Below, piece after piece: positions 1-8,783 of a stretch of 64,000 nt of DNA (positions within the stretch are counted from its first letter, which is position 1; every line of letters starts with the position of its first letter). This DNA comes from Burkholderiales bacterium (lineage in GTDB: Bacteria > Pseudomonadota > Gammaproteobacteria > Burkholderiales > Burkholderiaceae_C). The notes under the pieces are model-generated. The model saw only the letters and a list, made by a program, of their open reading frames with translations. It did not search any database and was not told the DNA's origin. A program made the translations under genes and the position numbers. The DNA is taken from positions 186,001-250,000 of the forward strand of contig JAFKGD010000009.1 in the NCBI GenBank assembly GCA_017307855.1, read 5' to 3'.

Positions 1-741
1 GGCCGCATCGGCCACGAAGCGGCGCTGGCTTTCGGCCTGCGCATTGACCAGCCCGAACAGGCGGTTGAGTGAGCGCACCAGCGGCCTCACTTCGTCGGGG
101 GAGGCCTGCACGTCCAGCGCCGACAGGTCGCGCGGCGAACGGTGTTCCACCTCCTCGCGCAGCGCCAGCAACGGCCGCAGCGCCCGGCGCACCGCCCAGT
201 TGACCGCGAAGCCGGCCAGGCCGATGAGGATGATGTTGGGTAGCAGCACGCGGTAGAGCACCGTGCGCGCCCATTGCTGGCGCGGGTCGGAACCATCGCC
301 CAGCCGCATGACCAGTTCGCCCACCGACGTGGCCATGCGCTGCGTAGCGATACGGTAGACGACGCCGCTGTACTCCTCGCTGCGAAACTCGGGTTCGTCC
401 GACGACGGCGGCGTGCCCGCCAGCCAGGTCTCACCGTGAAGGACGTTGCCATTGGCGTCCGAGATGGCATAGACGGCCTGGCCCGGACGTTCACGCAGGT
501 ACTGCTCCACGGGCGGCGCCATGAGCAGCACCGGGGGATCGCCCGCGACCTGGGCCTGCGCCACCACCGAGTCGGACAGCAGCGGCAGCATGGCCGCCAG
601 TTGCCGGTCGAGCTGACCGGTGACACTGTCGGCCGAGCGGTAGTCGAACCAGGCGTTGACGAGCGCCAGCAGCGTCAAGGGCAGCAGCAGCAGCACGACC
701 AGCCGCCGTTGCAGGCCCGACGTGATGCCGGTCGAGCCCAT
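1..741 (-). CDS. Sensor histidine kinase, N-terminal part (cut by window edge)
   Basis: This frame is open from an ATG at 741 to base 1 (247 codons) and has no stop inside the window, so only the sensor half is present. It starts with a short positive segment, a hydrophobic helix (about residues 11-27, RLVVLLLLPLTLLALV), an extracytoplasmic stretch of roughly 125 residues, a second hydrophobic helix (LLPNIILIGLAGFAVNW) and the start of a HAMP-like linker. This is the layout of QseC/TctE-type kinases. It begins 6 bases after the response regulator stop, so the pair is surely co-transcribed, and the kinase should phosphorylate that regulator. The H-box and ATPase domain lie outside the window. 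The ligand cannot be told. Confidence 0.85.
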   Translation of the reverse strand, partial: MGSTGITSGLQRRLVVLLLLPLTLLALVNAWFDYRSADSVTGQLDRQLAAMLPLLSDSVVAQAQVAGDPPVLLMAPPVEQYLRERPGQAVYAISDANGNVLHGETWLAGTPPSSDEPEFRSEEYSGVVYRIATQRMATSVGELVMRLGDGSDPRQQWARTVLYRVLLPNIILIGLAGFAVNWAVRRALRPLLALREEVEHRSPRDLSALDVQASPDEVRPLVRSLNRLFGLVNAQAESQRRFVADAA

Positions 742-747
742 GCGGCG

Positions 748-1437
748 TCAATCCTGCCCGGGAACGGGAGGCGCCTGCTGTTCCAGGCGATAGCCGAAGC
801 CGCGGATGGACCGCAGTGCGAGCCCGTGCGGTTCGAGCTTGCCGCGCAGGCGCGAGATGTACACCTCGACCGCGTTGGGCGTGATTTCCTTGTCCCAGCC
901 GGTCAGTGCATGCAGGAGCTTCTCCTTGCTGGCCGGCTTGGGTGCGTTGATGAGCAGGTACTCCATCACCGTCCACTCGCGCGGTCCCAGGTCGAGCGTC
1001 TCGCCGCCGAGGGTGGCACGCCGATTGGCCGTGTCGAGTTCCAGCGGGCCGAACGAAAGCACGGCACTGGTGGCCGCCTGCGAGCGCCTCAGCAAGGCGC
1101 GTAGCCGCGCCAGCAGTTCGGGCAGCTCGAAGGGCTTGATCATGTAGTCGTCCGCGCCCAGATCGAGTCCGTGCACGCGGTCGCTCAGCGCGTCGCGCGC
1201 GGTGAGAATCATCACCGGCATGCTCTGGCCGGATCGGCGCAGGCGCTGCGTGAGCTCGAGCCCGTCCATGCGCGGCAGGCCGATGTCGATCACGGCGGCG
1301 TCGAACGACTCCTTCTCCGTCACCTCCAGCGCCCGCTCGGCGCTGGCCACCCAGTCGACCGCATAGCCGGCGTCGGTCAGCCCCAGCTTGATGCCGCTGG
1401 CGACCATGACGTCGTCTTCGACCAACAGCAGCCGCAT
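748..1437 (-). CDS. OmpR/PhoB-family response regulator (QseB/TctD-like)
   Basis: A 229-residue two-component regulator. The receiver domain (about 1-115) has the acidic pair EDD at 7-9, the phospho-acceptor Asp in AAVIDIGLPRMDG, the Thr in MILTAR and the Lys in IKPF. The winged-helix DNA-binding domain (about 125-220) has the usual EWTVMEYLL recognition region and the C-terminal RSIRGFGYRL signature. The start is the ATG at 1437. It lies 13 bases after argB on the same strand and 6 bases before the partner kinase, so part of its expression may come from readthrough of argB. Regulon unknown. Confidence 0.93.
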   Translation of the reverse strand: MRLLLVEDDVMVASGIKLGLTDAGYAVDWVASAERALEVTEKESFDAAVIDIGLPRMDGLELTQRLRRSGQSMPVMILTARDALSDRVHGLDLGADDYMIKPFELPELLARLRALLRRSQAATSAVLSFGPLELDTANRRATLGGETLDLGPREWTVMEYLLINAPKPASKEKLLHALTGWDKEITPNAVEVYISRLRGKLEPHGLALRSIRGFGYRLEQQAPPVPGQD

Positions 1438-1450
1438 GGAACGCCCCGCG

Positions 1451-2344
1451 TCAGTGGGACCGGATCATCGTGCCGTAGGCCTGATCCGAGAGGATCTCCA
1501 GCAGCATGGCGTGCGGCACGCGGCCGTCGATGATGTGGACCGCGTTGACGCCGCTCTTGGCCGCATCGATCGCGCCCGCGATCTTGGGGATCATGCCGCC
1601 GGAGATCGTGCCATCGGCGATCAGCGCGTCGATCTCCTTCATGGTGAGCTCGGGCAGCAGGTTTTTCTGCTTGTCGAGCACGCCGGGAATGTTGGTGAGC
1701 ATGAGCAGCTTCTCGGCCTGCAGCACGGTGGCCAGCTTGGCGGCTACCACGTCGGCGTTGATGTTGTAGCTTTCGTTCTGCTCGCCGAAGCCGATGGGGC
1801 TGACCACCGGAATGAACTGGTCGTCCTGCAGCGCTTTCACCACCGCCGGGTCGATACCGACGATGTCGCCCACCTGACCGATGTCGTGTTCCTTGGTCGG
1901 ATCAGCCTGATCGACCAGACGCAGCTTGCGTGCGCGGATCAGTCCACCGTCACGGCCAGTGAGCCCCACGGCCTTGCCGCCCACCTGATTGATCAGGCCC
2001 ACGATGTCCTGCTGCACCTCGCCAGCCAGCACCCATTCGACCACCTCCATGGTCTCGGCATCGGTCACGCGCATGCCCTGGATGAACTCGCCCTTCTTGC
2101 CCAGGCGGCCCAGCGCCGCCTCGATCTGCGGCCCGCCGCCGTGCACCACCACCGGGTTAATGCCCACCAGCTTGAGCAGCACCACGTCTTCCGCGAAATC
2201 CTGCTGCAGGGCCGGATCGGTCATGGCATTGCCGCCGTACTTGATCACCATGGTCTTGCCGTGGAACTTGCGGATGTACGGCAGGGCCTGGGCGAGGATT
2301 TCGGCCTTGTCGCGGGGGGCGATGTGGGAGACGGGGTCGGTCAT
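1451..2344 (-). CDS. argB: Acetylglutamate kinase
   Basis: A 297-residue amino-acid kinase that phosphorylates N-acetyl-L-glutamate with ATP, the second step of arginine biosynthesis in the cytoplasm. Visible signatures are KYGGNAM near residue 35, VVHGGGPQI near 68, GLTGRDGG near 128 and the ATP-site segment LTNIPGVLD. Its length is normal for the family. The N-terminal extension before the kinase core resembles arginine-feedback-inhibited, hexameric forms, which is an inference. The gene sits directly downstream of the surface-glycan genes with a 12-base gap and may share their transcript. Confidence 0.97.
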   Translation of the reverse strand: MTDPVSHIAPRDKAEILAQALPYIRKFHGKTMVIKYGGNAMTDPALQQDFAEDVVLLKLVGINPVVVHGGGPQIEAALGRLGKKGEFIQGMRVTDAETMEVVEWVLAGEVQQDIVGLINQVGGKAVGLTGRDGGLIRARKLRLVDQADPTKEHDIGQVGDIVGIDPAVVKALQDDQFIPVVSPIGFGEQNESYNINADVVAAKLATVLQAEKLLMLTNIPGVLDKQKNLLPELTMKEIDALIADGTISGGMIPKIAGAIDAAKSGVNAVHIIDGRVPHAMLLEILSDQAYGTMIRSH

Positions 2345-2356
2345 GGGCGGAGCGGT

Positions 2357-4315
2357 TCAGGGGAGTGGACTGCGGAAGGCCGCATTTTGACGCAAGGCCT
2401 GGTCGCGGGCGGCAGCGGCCAACGGATCGACCGTGGCGGCTTCGGGCTGGAAGCCACTGACCAGTTCGCGAAGAATGGCCTTGGTGTCGTCGATGTCGTT
2501 GCGATCGAGCGCCGCGCGCAGGCGCTGGAGGGCTTCGCTGAGCGCCGGCCACGCCAGCCGGCCCTCGCGCGCCATCATGATGCGCGGATGCGTGGTGGGC
2601 TGCGGATCGTCACCGATCAGCAGTTCTTCATACAGCTTCTCGCCTGGCCGCAGGCCCGTGATGGCGATCTCGATGTCGCCCTGGGGGTGATCTTCATCGC
2701 GCACGGCCAGGCCCGATAGCCGCACCATGCGGCGCGCCAGATCGAGAATGCGCACAGGCTCTCCCATGTCGAGCACGAACACCTCGCCGCCACGCGCCAT
2801 GGCGCCGGCCTGCAGCACCAGCTGGGCAGCTTCGGGAATCGTCATGAAGTAGCGCGTCACTTCCGCGTGCGTCACGGTCAATGGCCCGCCCGATGCCAGT
2901 TGGCGCCGGAACAGCGGCACCACGCTGCCGCTGGAACCCAGCACGTTGCCAAAGCGGACCATGCCGAAGGTGGTGGCAGCCACGGCCCCGTCCGCGTCCT
3001 CGGCCAGGGCCTGAAGTACCAGCTCGGCCACACGCTTGCTGGCGCCCATGAGATTGGTGGGCCGCACGGCCTTGTCCGTGGAGATGAGCACGAAGCGCTG
3101 GGTGCCATGTGCCATTGCGGCCTGCGCCGTCACCAGCGTGCCGAACACGTTGTTGGCCAGTCCTTCTGCCACGTTTTGCTCCACCAGCGGTACGTGCTTG
3201 TAGGCCGCCGCGTGATAGACGACGTCCGGGCGGAACGCATGAAAAACATCACGCATCCGCGCGGCCTGCGTCACATTGCCCAATAGCGGCACCAGTTGAA
3301 CGCCCCGCTGCTGCGTCTTTTCGAGGCTGTCCAGTTCCTGGTGGATGGCGTACAGGTTGTATTCGCTGTGATCCAGCAACAGCAGCCGTGCCGCCCCCTG
3401 CTGCAGGATCTGCCGGCACAGTTCGCTGCCGATACTGCCACCGGCTCCCGTCACCAGCACGGTGCGGCCGCCCAGTTGCTGCGCCAGCAGCGCCGGATCG
3501 GGCGGCACCGCATCCCGCCCCAGCAAGTCTTCGATGTCCAGCTCCTGGATGTCCTGGACTGTCACCCGCCCACTCGCGAGATCGCCCATGCCCGGCAGCG
3601 TGCGGATGTGCACAGGCAGCGCGCGCAGGCTGGCAATGATGTCGTTGCGCCGCTGCCGGCTGGCGCTAGGCAAGGCCAGCAGGATGTCGGTGATGCCCAG
3701 ACGCTCTACCACTTGCGGCACCTGCAATGGTGACAGCACGGTCACGCCGTTGATGCTGCGACCGATCTTGGCCTTGTCGTCGTCCACGAAGCCCATCAAC
3801 TGGAACTGACCACGGCCCACCGCATTGGCCGTCTGTACGCCAGCCGTGCCCGCACCGTAGATGAGCAGCCGCGGCCGGTCTGCCTTGCGAGCCGACCTTG
3901 CCGCCCGGTCCAGCAGCCAGAAACGCGCCAGCGCACGGCTGGCCGCCACCAGCAGCAGGAAGATGAGCGGCTGCAGCACACCGAGGCTGCGCGGAACCAT
4001 CGGCCAGTGCATGACGACCAGCACGGCGAACAACATGGCGCCGTACACCGCCACCGCCTTGGTCGTCGCCGCCATCGCGGCGATGCCGGTGTAGCGGAAG
4101 ATGGCACGGTACAGGCCGAAGCGCACGAACACGGGCAGCGACAGGACAACGGCGAGGCCATACACCCACCATTGCTGTTCCAGCGGCCAATGCAGCATGT
4201 CCAGCCGCAGGCTGTAGGCCAGCCAGGTCGCGAACAGAGCCAGCCCGGCGTCCAGCAGCATCACCACGAACTGCTTGGCACGGCGTGGAAGGGCAATGAG
4301 CCGGTCAGTCAGCAT
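2357..4315 (-). CDS. WbpM/CapD-like membrane UDP-GlcNAc 4,6-dehydratase
   Basis: A 652-residue long-form sugar-nucleotide dehydratase. Four hydrophobic helices occupy about the first 130 residues, followed by a first nucleotide-binding-like domain (LIYGAGTAGVQ) and the catalytic short-chain dehydrogenase domain with GAGGSIGSEL. The usual Tyr-x3-Lys is replaced by Met-x3-Lys (NLMGASK), which is the known WbpM/FlaA1 long-form feature. The family converts UDP-GlcNAc to its 4-keto-6-deoxy derivative, the precursor of UDP-QuiNAc or UDP-FucNAc. I chose the ATG at 4315, 4 bases after the stop of the sugar transferase gene; a GTG at 4333 would overlap that gene. Together with the reductase and PglC-like transferase upstream it probably supplies and loads the first sugar of the glycan. 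Confidence 0.92.
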   Translation of the reverse strand: MLTDRLIALPRRAKQFVVMLLDAGLALFATWLAYSLRLDMLHWPLEQQWWVYGLAVVLSLPVFVRFGLYRAIFRYTGIAAMAATTKAVAVYGAMLFAVLVVMHWPMVPRSLGVLQPLIFLLLVAASRALARFWLLDRAARSARKADRPRLLIYGAGTAGVQTANAVGRGQFQLMGFVDDDKAKIGRSINGVTVLSPLQVPQVVERLGITDILLALPSASRQRRNDIIASLRALPVHIRTLPGMGDLASGRVTVQDIQELDIEDLLGRDAVPPDPALLAQQLGGRTVLVTGAGGSIGSELCRQILQQGAARLLLLDHSEYNLYAIHQELDSLEKTQQRGVQLVPLLGNVTQAARMRDVFHAFRPDVVYHAAAYKHVPLVEQNVAEGLANNVFGTLVTAQAAMAHGTQRFVLISTDKAVRPTNLMGASKRVAELVLQALAEDADGAVAATTFGMVRFGNVLGSSGSVVPLFRRQLASGGPLTVTHAEVTRYFMTIPEAAQLVLQAGAMARGGEVFVLDMGEPVRILDLARRMVRLSGLAVRDEDHPQGDIEIAITGLRPGEKLYEELLIGDDPQPTTHPRIMMAREGRLAWPALSEALQRLRAALDRNDIDDTKAILRELVSGFQPEAATVDPLAAAARDQALRQNAAFRSPLP

Positions 4316-4319
4316 GCGC

Positions 4320-4880
4320 TCAATGTGCCACACCGTCGCGGCGTACCACGCGCCAGAACGTCAGCCACAGGATGCGGATGTCGAAGACCAGCGAGCGGCG
4401 ACGAAGGTATTCCTCGTCGAGCGCGACCTTCTGCGGAATCGGCAGTTCATCGCGGCCGTTGATCTGCGCCCAGCCCGTCAGGCCCGGCACCAGCTCGTGC
4501 ACGCCCTTTTCGGTGCGCAGGGCGATGAGGTCGGCCTGGTTGAAGAGCGCCGGACGGGGGCCGACGAAGCTCATGTCGCCTACGAGGATGCTCCAGAGCT
4601 GGGGCAGCTCGTCGAGGCTGCTCTTGCGCAGGAACGAGCCGATGGGGGTCAGCCACTGGGCGGGGTTGTCCAGCAGGTGCGTGGCCACGGCTGGGGTGTC
4701 GATGCGCATGCTGCGGAACTTGGGCATGCGGAAGATGCGGTTGTGGCGGCCGACGCGGTCGGACCAGTAGAGGGCGGGGCCGGGGGAGGTGAGTCGCACG
4801 AGCAATGCCACGGCCATTAGTGGCAGCGCAAAGACTATCGAGGCGGCGAGTCCCGCGAGCAGGTCAAACACGCGTTTCAT
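4320..4880 (-). CDS. PglC-like undecaprenyl-phosphate sugar-1-phosphate transferase
   Basis: A 186-residue monotopic phosphoglycosyl transferase that starts glycan assembly by moving a sugar-1-phosphate onto undecaprenyl phosphate at the inner membrane. The start MKRVFDLLAG is typical and is followed by a hydrophobic re-entrant helix, the KFRSM motif, the catalytic Asp-Glu pair in RKSSLDELPQL, the GDMSFVGPRP motif and the PGLTGWAQINGR signature. I chose the ATG at 4880, which overlaps the end of the preceding gene by 17 bases; a longer frame reaches 4952 but its extra residues do not look like the family. The preferred substrate is probably UDP-QuiNAc or a relative, inferred from the neighbouring dehydratase and reductase. 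Confidence 0.92.
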   Translation of the reverse strand: MKRVFDLLAGLAASIVFALPLMAVALLVRLTSPGPALYWSDRVGRHNRIFRMPKFRSMRIDTPAVATHLLDNPAQWLTPIGSFLRKSSLDELPQLWSILVGDMSFVGPRPALFNQADLIALRTEKGVHELVPGLTGWAQINGRDELPIPQKVALDEEYLRRRSLVFDIRILWLTFWRVVRRDGVAH

Positions 4881-5796
4881 CAGCTCGAAGCATCTGCGAC
4901 AGGCCATCAGCCAGCGTATGCGGAGGTAGCCAACCCAGGCGTTGTCTCGCATGCGAGATATCGACCTGCAGATTGGAGGAAAGCTTGTGCCAGGTTTTGC
5001 TACGCCCTACAAGGGCGGCGCCCCAAGCCAGCAGTTGCGGATGGACCGAAGGTACGCGCGCCGGCCGGTGAATTGCCACACCGATCGCGCGGACCAGATC
5101 TGCCGTGGAAACGTCTTCGCCGTCGCTCACGAGGAAAGTCTGCCCGGCCGCCGCAGGATGGTCGACACACAGGCACAGGAAATCGCAGAGATTCTTCAAG
5201 CCCACCATGCTGCGCCGATTGTCGACGGAACCCAGTGGCAGCGGCAGACCGCGGCCAACAGCGCCAACGAGCGCGGCGAAATTGGCCCGCACGCCGGCCC
5301 CATAGACCAAAGGAGGACGGACGATGACCAAGTCAACGCCAGAGCTTTGCAGCTCATCAGCCAACGCAACTTCAGCAGCAGCCTTGCTTCGGGCATACGG
5401 TCCCTGCGGCAAGAGCGGATCGCCTTCGCAGAAAGGGCGACCCCGCTCCGAAGCTTCACCGTGCACCTTCACGCTGCTCACAAAAACCATCCTTTGCACA
5501 CCTGCAGCACGGGCCTGGCGCGCCAACTGAATGCTCGCGTCGACGTTGACTCGGAAGAATTCCGTGTCCTGCGACGGGCTTGCGTTTACCTGATGTGCAC
5601 GTCCCGCCAGATGCAGGACGACATTACAGCCCTCCAGAGCGGGCCGCCAATCGGTCCCAGCGTGCATATCGCCGACATCGACCAGTCCTGCTCCGACTTG
5701 CCGGGACGCACCCACAAACGACGTTTCGCGGCGGCCCAGCATTGCTCGCATGCCCTGACCTACGAATCCGGACGCTCCCGTCAGCATCACCTTCAT
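4864..5796 (-). CDS. NAD-dependent epimerase/reductase (WbpV/WreQ-like)
   Basis: A 310-residue extended short-chain dehydrogenase. It shows the GASGFVGQG nucleotide-binding loop at its N-terminus, a Ser-containing strand (VFVSSVKVHGE) and the catalytic Tyr-x3-Lys in GPYARSK. The ATG at 5796 overlaps the upstream stop as ATGA, which decides the start. Proteins of this kind next to a WbpM-like dehydratase and an initiating transferase reduce or epimerise the 4-keto group of UDP-4-keto-6-deoxy-GlcNAc, giving UDP-QuiNAc. That role is inferred from the three-gene context. A plain UDP-hexose 4-epimerase is the alternative. Confidence 0.82.
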   Translation of the reverse strand: MKVMLTGASGFVGQGMRAMLGRRETSFVGASRQVGAGLVDVGDMHAGTDWRPALEGCNVVLHLAGRAHQVNASPSQDTEFFRVNVDASIQLARQARAAGVQRMVFVSSVKVHGEASERGRPFCEGDPLLPQGPYARSKAAAEVALADELQSSGVDLVIVRPPLVYGAGVRANFAALVGAVGRGLPLPLGSVDNRRSMVGLKNLCDFLCLCVDHPAAAGQTFLVSDGEDVSTADLVRAIGVAIHRPARVPSVHPQLLAWGAALVGRSKTWHKLSSNLQVDISHARQRLGWLPPHTLADGLSQMLRADETRV

Positions 5797-6989
5797 GCCA
5801 CGCCCTCGGTCGACGCGGCAGCAGCCAGTAGCCGCCGGTACTCTTTTAGCAGCCATTCGGTCATGCGGGCTGCCTCGAAATCTTTCAGGCAGCGCCGGCG
5901 CGCCTGCTCACCCAAGCGAGCCCGGCGCGGCGCATCGGCGAGCAGATCACCGAGTGCTTCGGCCAGCGCCCCGGCATCGCGCGCGGGCACCAACACGCCT
6001 GTCTCGCCCTCAGCAATGGCGTCGCTCAAGCCGTAAATTCGCGTACCCACAGCGGGCACCCCCATCGCCGCGGCTTCGAGTACCACGGTGCCGAAACCTT
6101 CTCGGTAGCTCGGCAGACACAGAAGGTCGGAAATCGCCAGATAACGCTCTGGGTCCGCGACGAAACCGGTGCAGAGGACGCCATCGGCCCGCAAGGCAGA
6201 CAGCGAGAGAGCTTCATTTGCGCCACCCGCATCGTCGGCAGGTCCGACCAGCAACAACTGCAGCGCGACCCCACGGGCCCGCAAACTCCTGAAGGCAGTC
6301 AGCAACTCGTGAACGCCCTTGTCCGTAGTAATTCGCCCGATGAAGGTCACCAGTGCGTGACCCGGTATTACGCCCAATCGGGCACGCAGTTCATCGCGCT
6401 GCGGCGCGGTCCAGCGCCGCGGGTCGAAGCGTTCGGCATCCACTCCCGCCAACGATCCCTTACCTAGTACCGCAAGCCGTTCCGAAGCGACGATACGCTC
6501 GCGCACAAGAAAGTCCTTCTGGCTGGGACTGTCCGCGTAGCACCGTGTGTTCCACCGCCCGATCAGTCGATCGGCAATCTTCGCGAACCACGCCATGAGC
6601 CCCGTGCGGGTGACCCAAGGCTGGCCGGTGAATGTGTGCAGCCTGATGGGCACTCCGGCAAGCCGCGACGCGATTGCGCACAACAACCCCGCTTTCGGTG
6701 TCGTGGAATGCACGATGTCGAACCGCTGCCGACGAAAACACCGCCACAGGAGCCAAAGAGAGAGAAGGTCCCGCAACGGACTCAGCGAGCGTGGGATGTC
6801 CACGAACTTTCCTTCGACCCCCGGATGAGCGAGTAACTCGTCGATTTCGGAGCCCGGCGAACAAATCACTGTGACCTGAAAGCCCGCAGCGGCGATTTGC
6901 CGGATCTGCAACGAAAGCTGCGTTGCCACAAAGAAAGAGACGGTTGAAACTCGCGCGATTCGCACGGTAGATCGGAGCGATTCAGCCAT
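5793..6989 (-). CDS. Glycosyltransferase, GT4-like
   Basis: A 398-residue GT-B fold glycosyltransferase. The N-terminal half carries the acceptor-domain pattern (FDIVHSTTPKAGLL, typical of family 4). The C-terminal half has the donor-binding strand VTFIGRITTDKGV and the E-x7-E signature EGFGTVVLEAAAMG. Near relatives add sugars to undecaprenyl-linked O-antigen or capsule intermediates on the cytoplasmic face. The ATG at 6989 overlaps the end of the next upstream gene by 8 bases. It is followed by the epimerase gene with an ATGA overlap. Donor and linkage are not predictable. Confidence 0.88.
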   Translation of the reverse strand: MAESLRSTVRIARVSTVSFFVATQLSLQIRQIAAAGFQVTVICSPGSEIDELLAHPGVEGKFVDIPRSLSPLRDLLSLWLLWRCFRRQRFDIVHSTTPKAGLLCAIASRLAGVPIRLHTFTGQPWVTRTGLMAWFAKIADRLIGRWNTRCYADSPSQKDFLVRERIVASERLAVLGKGSLAGVDAERFDPRRWTAPQRDELRARLGVIPGHALVTFIGRITTDKGVHELLTAFRSLRARGVALQLLLVGPADDAGGANEALSLSALRADGVLCTGFVADPERYLAISDLLCLPSYREGFGTVVLEAAAMGVPAVGTRIYGLSDAIAEGETGVLVPARDAGALAEALGDLLADAPRRARLGEQARRRCLKDFEAARMTEWLLKEYRRLLAAAASTEGVA

Positions 6990-7935
6990 GCCGCCACCTC
7001 CCCGCGACATAAGCGGCCAGCCCCTGAGTCAACGGTATGCCTGGAAACCATCTCAACTCCTGCCGCGCGCGATCCGAGGCATATATAACCCGAGTGCTCA
7101 GCGCCTCTACGCGGGAAGGTGTGAGCGGAAATCGGCGCGCGATCGATACACCCATCCGCGACACACGTCGAGCCAGACCCAAGGGAATGCGCATGCGGGG
7201 CGTAGGACGACGCAGCGCCACACAGACCGTCTCAACAAACTCCTCCATAGGGAGATGCTCGGAAACGATGTAACGACGACTAGCCGACCGGCGTTCGACT
7301 TCCCATGCTGAACACAGCAATGCATCCACAACGGACTCGACATGCACGTAGTTTGCGATCGCGCCTACCGGACCGATGAAGATGAAACGCCCGCGCCTAA
7401 TGGCTTCGACCCACTGCGCCAGCGAGGCGTTCGGCATGTCATCGCCGAAAATAATGGATGGACGTAGGATGCTGACATGCCGTAGCTCCGACTCCCGGAT
7501 AGCTTGCTCCAGCCTAAGGTCGGCACTCGCCTTCGTGGCCTCGTAGACCCCGACAGGACGGTCCACATCGTCGTCGAGCACGATGCCGCTAGCGCGAGGC
7601 CCATAAGCGCCAACGCTGCTGAGCTGAATCCAGTGCAACGGGCGTCCGCGTGCGGCACTTATCAGTCTGTCCGTACCCTCCACGTGCAATGCCATCATGC
7701 GGGACTCATCGCGGATCTCGCCTGCGCAGTTAAACAACACATCCACGCCGTCCAGGAACTCTGGTGGAACGCCATCGTCACGAGTGAGATCGCCCCTGAA
7801 GTGTTCGATGTTGGCTCGACGTTCGCCGGCTTCCCCGCGCGACAGCAGACGCACCTGCCAGCCTTGGCTTACCAGGCGCGCCACCAGATGCCGACCCACA
7901 AATCCAGAACCGCCCGTAACTGCTGCTGTCTTCAT
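6982..7935 (-). CDS. NAD-dependent epimerase/dehydratase family protein
   Basis: A 317-residue extended short-chain dehydrogenase that starts MKTAAVTGGSGFVGRH, so the Rossmann GxxGxxG loop lies right at the N-terminus. A catalytic Ser is likely in IQLSSVGAYG; the position of the usual Tyr-x3-Lys reads YEATKAS, so both residues are present. The ATG at 7935 overlaps the upstream stop as ATGA. It is a second reductase/epimerase in the glycosyltransferase block besides the one at 4864-5796. It may finish a different nucleotide sugar or act on the fucose or pseudaminic pathway; the substrate is unknown. Confidence 0.8.
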   Translation of the reverse strand: MKTAAVTGGSGFVGRHLVARLVSQGWQVRLLSRGEAGERRANIEHFRGDLTRDDGVPPEFLDGVDVLFNCAGEIRDESRMMALHVEGTDRLISAARGRPLHWIQLSSVGAYGPRASGIVLDDDVDRPVGVYEATKASADLRLEQAIRESELRHVSILRPSIIFGDDMPNASLAQWVEAIRRGRFIFIGPVGAIANYVHVESVVDALLCSAWEVERRSASRRYIVSEHLPMEEFVETVCVALRRPTPRMRIPLGLARRVSRMGVSIARRFPLTPSRVEALSTRVIYASDRARQELRWFPGIPLTQGLAAYVAGRWRHG

Positions 7936-8783
7936 CGAGCTCGTAAGAACACACGTTGCTTGAAATGCCGAAGCCAGCCGATCGCGGATGCCGGCAGCCA
8001 ACGTTTGACCGCCATGCTACTTCGGGCAACCGCCCAGTCCGACCAAGCCCGCCATGCCGGTGCGCCGTACTTCAGCGCAGTCTGGCGTTGCTCGGTCAGG
8101 ATTAGCGGGTTGGTACTCGCACCACCGATGAGGAAGTTCGCCATAACCGCAGGAATCTCGATGCCTCGAACACCCTGCAGATGCAATCGCAGAATCAGTT
8201 CGAAATCACCCGCCAAGCGCAGCAATGAGTCGAAGACACCATACTGCTCGTAGACGGAGCGCCGCACGAACATGGTTGGATGGGGAAGCGGCGTTTCTCG
8301 CGTGACCCGGCTCGCGAAACGATCCCGACTCACGGGCTGAACCACGCCCAGCGGTCTCCCACATGCATCCACCAGACGCAGCCATCCGTAGCAATAGCCA
8401 GCGCCAGGATCGGCCTCGAGCGCCTGCACTGCACGCTGGATCGCCTCGCACTCATAAGTGTCATCTGCATTGAGAATGCCGATGATCTCGCCTCGCGCCA
8501 ACGCGATCCCCTTGTTCATGGCGTCGTAGATGCCACGATCCCGCTCGGAGCACCAATAGGCAATGGAATCCCCCTGCTCCCTAAGTAACTCCACGGTTCC
8601 ATCGCTGGAGCCCCCATCAACGACGATGTGCTCAAAGCTCGCGGAACACTGTTGCTCGCGCACGCTGCGAAGCGCGTCGGCAAGGGTTGCAACTCCGTCG
8701 TACACGACTGTGACGATAGACACCTTGACGGGCGACTCGCCACGCGTGACGCGCTGCCCTCCGTGTTCCCGGGCAGCCGTCAT
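7932..8783 (-). CDS. Glycosyltransferase family 2 (WcaA/WcaE-like)
   Basis: A 283-residue GT-A fold enzyme. The core begins VKVSIVTVVYDG about 16 residues after the chosen start. It has the family pattern of SSDGT in the first half, RGIYDAMNKG, and the acidic NADD metal/donor site. A C-terminal amphipathic stretch rich in Arg, Lys and Trp may hold it at the membrane. The ATG at 8783 overlaps the upstream stop as ATGA; a start at the GTG just before the core is possible. It should add one sugar to the lipid-linked glycan. Its donor is unknown. Confidence 0.88.
   Translation of the reverse strand: MTAAREHGGQRVTRGESPVKVSIVTVVYDGVATLADALRSVREQQCSASFEHIVVDGGSSDGTVELLREQGDSIAYWCSERDRGIYDAMNKGIALARGEIIGILNADDTYECEAIQRAVQALEADPGAGYCYGWLRLVDACGRPLGVVQPVSRDRFASRVTRETPLPHPTMFVRRSVYEQYGVFDSLLRLAGDFELILRLHLQGVRGIEIPAVMANFLIGGASTNPLILTEQRQTALKYGAPAWRAWSDWAVARSSMAVKRWLPASAIGWLRHFKQRVFLRAR

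Noticed and set aside
2357-4315. Frame defect because the catalytic Tyr of the dehydratase is missing
   Set aside because: Met in place of Tyr is the normal state in long WbpM-type enzymes, so it is not a broken gene.
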